Shown: positions 1 through 5,832 of the stretch, piece by piece
Position numbering within the stretch: the stretch's first letter is position 1
Layout: each line of letters begins with the position of its first letter
Source of the DNA: Acidobacteriota bacterium
GTDB lineage: Bacteria; Acidobacteriota; Thermoanaerobaculia; Gp7-AA8
Direction of reading: 5' to 3'
NCBI GenBank assembly: GCA_003222375.1
Contig: QHVX01000422.1
Coordinates: forward strand, 1-6,878
Length of the DNA stretch: 6,878 bases
Made by a program: the position numbers and the translations under genes
Notes under the pieces: model-generated
The model's input: the letters and a program-made list of their open reading frames with translations, nothing else
Database searches by the model: none
What the model was told of the DNA's origin: nothing

Positions 1-543
1 ACGCTTCTCCTGCATCGAATCGAGCGCAGCGGCAAACTGACGAAAATGCTCGGCCGCGGCCAGCATCCGAAGCGTGTGGCCGGTGGGCGCGGTGTCGACC
101 ACCACCATCGCGTCGGCGTTCTCTTCCGCCAGCTCGCCGATCCGCATCCACGCCATCAACTCGTCGACGCCGGGGAGCGAAAGCTCGAAGAAACGTCGCA
201 GCTCCTCTTTGTCGAGATACGTGCCGCGATCGCCGAGCTCCAGGAAGTTTGCCAGGTTGTCGTCCAGGAACTTCTTGTAGAGGTCTTCCGCATGCAGGGA
301 TTCAATCGACAAGGTGCCGCGTGCCGCGTGCTGCGTGCCGAAAAAGTCCTCGAGATTCGAGGCTGGATCGGTCGTGAAGAGAATTGTTTTGCGAGCGCGG
401 CTGAAGTGGAGGGCGGCGGCGATCGAGATTGTGGTTTTCCCGACTCCGCCTTTCCCGCCGAAGAGAATGATGCGGCGGGAGCCTAACGATGAAAGATGAG
501 CGATGAACGATGAACGATCGGGCGAACTCTGTTCATCGTTCAT
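1..543 (-). CDS. ArsA/GET3-family ATPase, N-terminal 181 residues (runs off left edge)
   Basis: This is a P-loop ATPase of the ArsA/GET3 (SIMIBI, deviant Walker A) family, which uses nucleotide-driven dimer changes to hand on cargo such as tail-anchored proteins or metalloids. It shows the deviant Walker A GGKGGVGKTT at residues 29-38, a switch I-like TTDPASN at 57-63 (Ser replaces the usual His of DPAH), and the switch II motif DTAPTGHT at 150-157. Only the N-terminal half or less of a roughly 300-400 residue family is present. The start is the ATG at 541-543: an in-frame TGA lies two codons upstream, and no other ATG, GTG or TTG precedes the P-loop. The first 20 or so residues are encoded by a heptamer hairpin, and residues around 69-77 by another heptamer array, so both look like late additions. 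It starts 10 nt after the gvpG stop, so it is probably co-transcribed with gvpG. A gas-vesicle role is inferred from position only. No cargo can be named. Confidence 0.85.
   Translation of the reverse strand, partial: MNDEQSSPDRSSFIAHLSSLGSRRIILFGGKGGVGKTTISIAAALHFSRARKTILFTTDPASNLEDFFGTQHAARGTLSIESLHAEDLYKKFLDDNLANFLELGDRGTYLDKEELRRFFELSLPGVDELMAWMRIGELAEENADAMVVVDTAPTGHTLRMLAAAEHFRQFAAALDSMQEKR
314..341. repeat. Four-copy heptamer tandem array inside the ArsA-like gene
   Basis: Plus-strand units GTGCCGC, GTGCCGC, GTGCTGC and GTGCCGA run without gaps at 314-341. On the coding (minus) strand they encode roughly residues 69-77 (GTQHAARGT), in a segment after switch I where ArsA/GET3 proteins vary in length. 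The array has no stop in the coding frame and the ORF stays open, so it is tolerated as a short peptide insertion. Confidence 0.75.
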
Positions 544-565
544 CGTTCAGAGTTCATCGTTCTCC
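485..565. repeat. Inverted heptamer array (5 + 5 units) forming a ~31-bp hairpin between gvpG and the ArsA-like gene
   Basis: Five contiguous 7-nt units of type ACGATGA (486-520) face five units of type GTTCATC (531-565) across a short centre. Read as a hairpin, 485-515 pairs with 531-561 with one internal mismatch patch (494-496 against 550-552) and one G-T pair; the loop is about 15 nt. The structure covers the gvpG stop codon (554-556) and the ATG of the downstream ATPase (541-543), so it would occlude that start in mRNA. It has no T-tract on either side, so it is not a standard intrinsic terminator. Confidence 0.88.
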
Positions 566-874
566 GTAGCCGGTGTAGATTCCGATTCCTTCGCTCTCTT
601 CACCGCGATCGGCTGCGTGTTGCCGCGCGATCTCCTCTTTGCGCGCGCGGATGTCGCGCAGCGCGGCGAACACCTTGGCCTCTTCGTCTTTGTACTGCTC
701 CTCCGTCAAGTCGCCCACTTCCAGCATCATCTGCAATTCGATCAGCCGCTCTTTCCACGGCTGATCGTTGAGCAGCTCCTCGTCGGCCATGGTCTGGATC
801 TGGCGCAGCACCCAGGTGAAGCCCGCCACCGGGAGTTTGATCGGAAGGAGGAGGATGTCGTCCAGAATGAGCAT
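554..874 (-). CDS. gvpG: Gas vesicle protein GvpG
   Basis: GvpG is a small cytoplasmic accessory protein needed for gas-vesicle assembly; it is thought to act with GvpF/GvpL and other minor proteins at an early stage of nucleation. The 106-residue product begins with a hydrophobic stretch (MLILDDILLLPIKLPV), then FTWVLRQIQTMADEEL, followed by a charged helical region with LEVGDLTEEQYKDEE around residues 51-65. This is the usual GvpG pattern of an N-terminal LPxxP-like segment and a downstream E/D-rich helix containing 'G.(L/I)(T/S)EE.(Y/F)'. The length is slightly longer than the typical 80-90 residues because of a charged C-terminal tail. It lies between a GvpF/L gene and an ArsA-like ATPase gene, with a long repeat hairpin on each side. 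Its TGA stop (554-556) lies inside the right arm of the heptamer hairpin. Confidence 0.9.
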   Translation of the reverse strand: MLILDDILLLPIKLPVAGFTWVLRQIQTMADEELLNDQPWKERLIELQMMLEVGDLTEEQYKDEEAKVFAALRDIRARKEEIARQHAADRGEESEGIGIYTGYGER

Positions 875-875
875 T

Positions 876-939
876 GGTTGTCGGGTTGTCGGGTTCTCAG
901 GTTGTCGACAACTCGATAACCCGACAACCTGACAACTTA
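876..939. repeat. Inverted octamer array (4 + 4 units) forming a near-perfect 31-bp hairpin between gvpF/L and gvpG
   Basis: Eight contiguous 8-nt units fill almost the whole intergenic gap. Four are direct (consensus GGTTSTCR at 876, 884, 892, 900) and four are inverted (consensus AYAACYYR at 908, 916, 924, 932). The symmetry centre is GTCGAC at 904-909, and 876-906 pairs with 907-937 with two mismatches and three G-T pairs. The last unit contains the TAA stop of the GvpF/L gene (937-939). There is no T-run, so a role as intrinsic terminator is not supported; an mRNA-processing or stabilising hairpin is possible. Confidence 0.9.
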
Positions 940-1734
940 CCTTTCCGCTCTCTCCAATTTCAAACGAATATTTACAAAGTTATACGGCGGCCACGGGCCG
1001 GTATATAAGAACGATAATTTGTTCTCATATTTCTTAGCGATTTCGGAGATCTGATCGTCGAAGGCCTTGGTCTTCTCGCGTTCGACCAGGAAGGCGGCGT
1101 TCATGATCATCTTGTCGCCGATCGGCTTGTTGGATCGCGACGCGATGGCGGCATCGCGCAGCGCCTCGTAGATCTCGTTGACGTACGAGTCGGCTTTCGC
1201 CTGCAGCGCGGATTCGACGACGCGTCCGAGCTGCATGCGCGAGAAGTAGGTCGAGGTCGAAGTATTGGACTGAATCTCTTCCTTGAGGCGCCGGATTTCC
1301 TCGTTCTCGTTCTCGATGTCTTTGATGACCTGGTCCTTGTCCCAATTGACCTTCAGACCGAACTCGATCTTGCCGTCCATCTTCTGCAGGACGTCGCTGA
1401 GCGCGTCGTACGTGCCCTTGAGGAATTCCTTGATGTCGTTCTCGGTGCGGAAGACAGTGCCGAAGCTCATCGGAAGGACTGTGAAGTCCTTCATGACGAG
1501 CTCGTTGACATGCTCGTGAGCAAGCGCGTTTTCGCGCGTCGGATCGAAGACGATCAGCGGGCAATTCGAGACGACGGCCGCGAACTCCTTGTAATGGACC
1601 GTGTAGACCCGATCGCCGCGCCCGCCGATGCCGACCGATCCGAACTCGCGGGGCGTATCGGTCTTGATGATGCAGTAGACGTACTTGCCCTGCTCGACGT
1701 CCGGCTGGATCGATTGCGCTTGATCTTCGACCAT
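937..1734 (-). CDS. Gas vesicle protein, GvpF/GvpL family
   Basis: This is a GvpF/GvpL-family accessory protein (265 residues). Family members bind the shell protein GvpA and join the nucleation complex on the inner face of the forming gas vesicle. Characteristic elements are KYVYCII near residue 17, VLPMSFGTVF at 86-95 (the strongest family signature), GLKVNW at 126-131, a charged likely coiled-coil segment at about 132-156, and the C-terminal signature FLYTGPWPPYNFV at 242-254. The length fits the family. F and L are paralogues that cannot be separated confidently here, so no symbol is given. The start is the ATG at 1732-1734. The gene seems to lead the visible part of a gvp operon, followed by a 62-nt octamer-repeat gap and gvpG. 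No gvpA structural gene is seen in the window; if present it lies left of it or elsewhere. Confidence 0.93.
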   Translation of the reverse strand: MVEDQAQSIQPDVEQGKYVYCIIKTDTPREFGSVGIGGRGDRVYTVHYKEFAAVVSNCPLIVFDPTRENALAHEHVNELVMKDFTVLPMSFGTVFRTENDIKEFLKGTYDALSDVLQKMDGKIEFGLKVNWDKDQVIKDIENENEEIRRLKEEIQSNTSTSTYFSRMQLGRVVESALQAKADSYVNEIYEALRDAAIASRSNKPIGDKMIMNAAFLVEREKTKAFDDQISEIAKKYENKLSFLYTGPWPPYNFVNIRLKLERAER

Positions 1735-1755
1735 GAAGTCTCTGCCTCTGCGAGA

Positions 1756-1784
1756 GAAATACTACAATACAACCCAGTTGCCAA
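1756..1784 (-). promoter_or_regulatory. Possible sigma-70-like promoter for the gas-vesicle operon
   Basis: On the minus strand a TTGGCA box (1784-1779) is followed after exactly 17 nt by TATTTC (1761-1756). This would start transcription near 1749, about 15 nt before the GvpF/L ATG. The -10 match is only partial. The region is the only AT-richer stretch between two divergent genes, which supports a promoter there; the exact boxes are uncertain. If real, the -35 overlaps the start of the mutY relic. Confidence 0.3.
1763..1768 (+). promoter_or_regulatory. Possible -10 element for the mutY relic
   Basis: TACAAT lies 9 nt before the proposed TTG start at 1778. A start site 6-7 nt downstream would make the transcript nearly leaderless. 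There is no recognisable -35 at 1740-1746, so the call is weak. Confidence 0.2.
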
Positions 1785-2669
1785 TTCCGGCGCAAATCGC
1801 TCGAAAATCGGAAGCCTGGTTCCGAAAACATCAGCGCAAACTCCCATGGCGCGCGAGGTACCGGCCCTACCACGTCTGGCTGTAGGAAGTGATGTTGCAG
1901 CAGACGCAAATGCCTGTCGTGTTGCGCTATTACAAGAACTTCCTTGATCGGTTTCCCACGATCGCGGACCTCGCGGCCGCCACCACCGATGACGTCACGG
2001 CAGCCTGGTCGGGACTCGGCTACTACCGTCGCGCGCGCATGATGCGCGACGGAGCGATCGCCGTTCAGGATCGCTTTGATGGCCGGCTGCCGGACGATGT
2101 GGCGTCTTTGATGACCATTCCGGGCATCGGGCGCTACACCGCCGGCGCGATCGCGTCGATCGCTTACAACCGCGTGGCGCCGATCGTCGACGGCAACATC
2201 GCCCGCATCATCGCGCGCCTGTACGGAAACGATCGGAATCCCTGGCGGCGCGCCGAGGAGCTGGTGGAGGGGCGCGCTGATCTGCCGTCCGAAGAATCCG
2301 GCGTGCGATCGCTGTCCGCTGCGCGGCGACTGCCGCGCGTTCGCGCGTGGGCGCACCGCGCTTGCGCCTCGCAAACGACCGGAATCGAGAGCGCTGCGAC
2401 GGCGGTTGTACATCCTGCGCGATCGGCGGGGACGAATTCTCATGCGGCGCGATCGGCGAGGAATGTTTGTGTTGCCGGAAGTTCTCGGTTCTCGGTTGTC
2501 AGTTCTCAGAGGAACATTTCGGCATACGATCATGAACCAACGAATCACGTTCGAAGTCTTTACAGCGGATCGTCAGTCGCAAGCCGCGAACTGTTCATGG
2601 ATTGAAACGAAGGATCTCGACAAAGTGCCCCATCCTTCATTCGTGCGGAAAGCACTTCAACTTGCCGGC
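1778..2669 (+). pseudogene. mutY: Adenine DNA glycosylase MutY, disrupted
   Basis: MutY removes adenine mispaired with 8-oxoguanine in base-excision repair. The relic begins at a TTG (1778-1780, LPIPAQIARK) and continues with WFRKHQRKLPWR. An in-frame TAG at 1883-1885 then interrupts the conserved WLSEVMLQQTQ motif, exactly before the catalytic Glu codon (1886-1888). Beyond it the HhH region IPGIGRYTAGAIASIA and the catalytic Asp in VDGN (2189-2191) are intact. Between 2262 and 2276 the frame shifts by a deletion: about 14 residues with the expected NQALMELGA-like segment are gone. In the new frame the [4Fe-4S] cysteines are preserved with C-X6-C-X2-C-X5-C spacing (2283, 2304, 2313, 2331), followed by a Nudix-like C-terminal domain (YILRDRRGRILM, FRHTI, ITFEVF, PHPSFVRKAL). 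There is no MutY stop: the frame enters yceI. A GTG at 1889 could restart translation but would omit the catalytic Glu. The product is very unlikely to be active unless the lesions are assembly errors. Confidence 0.87.
2481..2508. repeat. Four-copy heptamer tandem array inside the mutY relic
   Basis: Units GTTCTCG, GTTCTCG, GTTGTCA and GTTCTCA follow one another exactly (consensus GTTSTCR). They sit between the FVLPE and FRHTI motifs of the MutY C-terminal Nudix-like domain. The core is the same as the octamer GGTTSTCR of the array at 876-907, minus one G, which ties the two loci to one repeat family. Confidence 0.8.
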
Positions 2670-3208
2670 GCAATGCTGCTCGCCGCTTCCTCTCTCTTCG
2701 CGGAGTCGCGTACCTACGACATCAAGCCCGACGCGAAAAACGTCGCGGAATTTCATGCCGAGGATTTGATGGAAGGACGCACAAGCTGAGCGGCGCAATC
2801 GTCGCCGACCCTGCCAAACCATCTGCCGCCAAGGTCGACGTCACGGTTGACATGGCTTCGCTCGATACCGCGAACAGCCTCCGCAATCGCGAGATGCGTG
2901 AGCTGTACCTGGAGACGAAGAAGCATCCCAACGCCAGCTTCAAGTCGGTAAGCGTCGAAGCGCCGGCCTCGATCGCGCCGAATCAGCCGGTGGATATCAA
3001 AGTCACTGGCGACTTCGCGCTGCACGGTGTCACGAAGCGGCTGACGATTCCGGTGCGCGTTGTACTGATCCCTGATGGCCGAATCCACGCAACCTCGTCG
3101 TTCAACATTCACATGCCGGACTTCGGAATCAACGTTCCGAAAAATATTCTGGTGACCGTGAACGACGAAGTCCCGGTGCGACTCGATCTCTGGGCGGCCG
3201 GTCGGTGA
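2643..3208 (+). pseudogene. YceI-family periplasmic lipid-binding protein, 1-nt frameshift
   Basis: YceI proteins are secreted lipocalin-like beta-barrels of about 190 residues; structural work on family members found bound polyisoprenoid. From the GTG at 2643 the reading is a good signal peptide (VRKALQLAGAMLLAASSLFA), then RTYDIKPDAKNVAEFHAEDLMEG. The frame breaks near 2775-2785, where it stops with TGA at 2787-2789. The next frame carries on with KLSGAIVADPAKPSAAKVDV, VDMASLDTANSLRNREM, HPNASFKS, VTGDFALHGVTKRLTIPV and VPVRLDLWA. One deleted base would restore a 188-residue protein, which is the normal family length. The GTG start is in the same frame as the end of the mutY relic, so the two are fused; an ATG at 2673 is an alternative start but trims the signal peptide. 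The TGA at 3206-3208 overlaps the start of the next gene. Confidence 0.85.
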
Positions 3209-5822
3209 CGCTGGCTGCCATCGCTGTTTTCGCAGCAACTTGCAACATAGCTCCCGTCCTCAGCGATCAATTCCGCAGCTCGATCGTCGATCTGGCGGTC
3301 GACGGAAATGATCTTTGGGCGGCGACTTCGTACGGCGTCGCAGTTTACGATCGCAGCGTCGATCCGCCGCGGCTCGTCGCGTCGCTTCCTGTGCCGGGCA
3401 CCACGCGCCTCGTTCGATTGGGCAACGGCGTCGCGTACGCCGGCAGCGGGAACACGATTGCTGTCATTCGCAAGAGCGGACGCTCGCTGCAACTGCTGCG
3501 GACCGTCGACGCCGGCGCGCCCGTCAACGACATGCTGCTCACGACGCTCTCGTTGTATGTCGCGACGCGCAACGGCATCACGCTCTACAGCGTCGCTGAT
3601 CCATCCAATCCGGCGCTGCTGACGACATTTTTTTCGAACGCCGTCACTTCGCTGGCCACGATCGGCTCCACGATCTACGCCGCTGACGGCGACACCTCGG
3701 TGGAAGTCTTCAGTGCCAGCCCGGTCATCCAGCGCCTCGGCGGGATCGCGACGCCGTCGAATGCCGTGGCGGTCGATGCGCAAAACGGAAAGCTCTACGT
3801 TTCTTCCGCCGTCGACACGTCGGTATTCGTCGGCAGCGGCGTCGCGATGAGCCGCGCCGGCAGCGTCCCCTTTTCGACGACGTCGATGGCACCGATCGCA
3901 GGTGACGCGCTGTTCGTATCGAGCACCGACCGAACGGTGCGCGCGATCGATTTTTCGACGCCCGGCACGCCGATCGACCTCTTCCGCGATGAGGTGCCGA
4001 TCAGCAACGGCACGATCAATCGCGTCAGCGCTGTCGTCACCGCGGGAAACCGGATGTACGCCGCTGCCGGCGACAGCGGCATCGCAACTTACGACATCAG
4101 CAACTTCTCGTCGCCGTTCACGATGCGCGGTGCGGCGTTCGCGAACGGATCATCCATCGTGTCCATCGGGTCGAACTTCTACGTCGGACGCGCGACCGGG
4201 ATCGCCGAGTTCTCGCAGTCGCTAGTGCCCGCGCGGACGTGGGATGGCAGCCGTGCCGACGTGGTGCAGGACGGCGCAACAGGATTTCTTCTGAGCTCAT
4301 CCGGCGCGTCGATGACGTTGTGGACGCTGACCTCGACGATCCCGCAGCCGGTCGGCAGCACAACGTTTCGCACGACGGTCGCCAACGCGGTGCTGATCGG
4401 CACGACGGCCTACGCCGTGCTCGCGGATCGCACGTTGTGGTCTGCCGATTTTTCGCAGACGGCGCCCGCGCCGCAACAGATCACGACGCCGGGCATCAAT
4501 CCCTCTTCGATCGCGCGATCGGGAAATTCGATCGCGATCGCCGACATCCGCAGCGACGCAACCACGCTCGTTGCGTTTTACGCAACTCCCGACTTCTCCG
4601 CGGCTCCGGTAACCGTGAGCGTCGCGGGCCTCGCCACGAGCGGGCTCGCGTTGGCGAATGCAACCGCCGCCGTGCAGACGTTCCGAGGCATTTCCCTGAT
4701 CGATTTCAACACGCAAATCGTAGGCGTGCTCCCGCAATCGAATGTCGACATCGCGCGTCAGCTCGCATTTTCCGGCACGTCGCTCCTCGAGCTCACCGAT
4801 ACGAGCATTCGCGTCTGGAACGTGCTGACTCAGAAAATCAGCGCCGAGATCACGCTCCCGGCGCAGCCGATCGCCATGAACGTCGCGCCGCAATCGAATG
4901 CACTCGACATCGTGACGTCAACTGGCGTCGTGACGATCGCACTCGATCGAGTCTTGCGCATGCCGGTGGAAATCGCAGCGCCTAACGGAAACGCCTTCTA
5001 CAAGAAGGTCGTCGCGTCAGCAGGCCACGTTTATCTCTTCGATGGCCGCACGATCGATATTTACAGCAACACGTTGCAGTACATCGGGTCTGTTCGCCCG
5101 CCCGGTGTCATCGATGTGGCTGCCGGCGACAATGGCCTCTTCAGCCTCAGCGGCAACATGACCGTGACGGCGTACACGCCCGACGGCATCCTTCGATCGA
5201 CTGCGACGATCACCGACTCCGATGCGCAGGCCGTGTCGATCAACGCCGTGAACGGCGCAGCGTGGGCGTCCATTGTTCGCGGCTGCACATCAGGCGCCTG
5301 CGAGAAGAAGACGATCGTTTTCGATCGTAGTTTGAATCAGACGGTCACGATGACGGGCAGCCTGACCGATATTGCGGTCAACGGCAATCGTGCGTATGCG
5401 ATCACCGATCTCCCCGCCGAGATCCGCGTGATCGACGTCTCCGATCCGTTCCATCCCGCGACCATCAACAGCCGTGCGGCCGAAGGAACGGTGATATCGA
5501 TCGCCTACTCCAACGGAACGATTCGCTCGCGACGTACAGCGAGACGAACCTCGCGAAGATCGCCGACGTACTCGGCCCATATTCATCGGACGGCTCGGTG
5601 ACGTTCGCCGATCAGCACATCCGCATCAGCGGCGCGTGCACGGTTGTCACCGGACGGTCGTTTGCGCCGCAAATTCTGAACGCGACATCCTTCCCCTCGC
5701 CTTCGCCCGCGCGTAACGTCACGTCGCAGGGCGGAACGTTTTACATCCTGACTGATCACTCGCTCGAGATCTGGTCGGATCAGGCGCTGCCGAAACCGCC
5801 ACGCCGCGCGCCGGCGCGATAA
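3205..5822 (+). pseudogene. Secreted LVIVD-type beta-propeller protein, 1-nt frameshift near the C-terminus
   Basis: This is a large extracytoplasmic repeat protein with no recognised enzymatic motif. It starts at GTG 3205, overlapping the yceI stop as GTGA, so it is translationally coupled to yceI. The N-terminus (VTLAAIAVFAATC) is a short, weak signal sequence; AATC is a poor lipobox. The rest is a string of beta-rich units of 40-50 residues with LVIVD/YVTN-like motifs: GITLYSVADPSNPALL (about 126-141), GIATYDISNFSSP (about 292-304) and IRVIDVSDPFHP (about 740-751). Such repeats form multi-bladed propellers for binding or scaffolding. The first frame ends at 5601, but from about 5526 the neighbouring frame continues coherently (LATYSETNLAKIADVLG, then ITGACTVV-like and SLEIWSDQALP segments) to a TAA at 5820-5822. 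One missing base near 5515-5526 restores an 872-residue protein. The truncated form loses about 100 residues and probably the closing blade. Confidence 0.72.
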
Positions 5823-5832
5823 CATTCACGCG

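Noticed and set aside
46..486. Plus-strand open frame opposite the ArsA-like ATPase
   Set aside because: The minus strand carries a clear P-loop and DTAPTGHT motif; the plus-strand translation shows nothing recognisable.
314..939. CRISPR array
   Set aside because: The units are only 7-8 nt, contiguous, without spacers, and differ between loci.
876..939. Rho-independent terminator for the gvpF/L gene
   Set aside because: The stem is long and strong, but no T-tract follows on either strand, and gvpG continues the same operon right after.
1883..1885. TAG recoded as an amino acid in mutY
   Set aside because: TAG serves as the plain stop of the crotonase gene (6574-6576), and mutY also has an unrelated frameshift.
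1034..2548. 504-codon open frame on the minus strand across the gvpF/L gene and the mutY relic
   Set aside because: It is arginine-rich, low in family-like motifs, and overlaps two well recognised genes in other frames; typical of a shadow frame in GC-rich DNA.
3205..3243. Lipoprotein signal on the beta-propeller
   Set aside because: The residues before Cys are A-A-T, a poor lipobox; a plain Sec signal peptide is equally likely.
4508..4545. Cluster of GCGATCG/CGATCGC palindromes suggestive of a HIP1-like element
   Set aside because: GATCG-rich words occur throughout the window and are in phase with codons here; no evidence of a distinct element.
4239..4985. 248-codon plus-strand and 198-codon minus-strand open frames inside the propeller gene
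   Set aside because: Arg/His-rich composition without motifs; the propeller frame is the one with regular beta-repeat periodicity.
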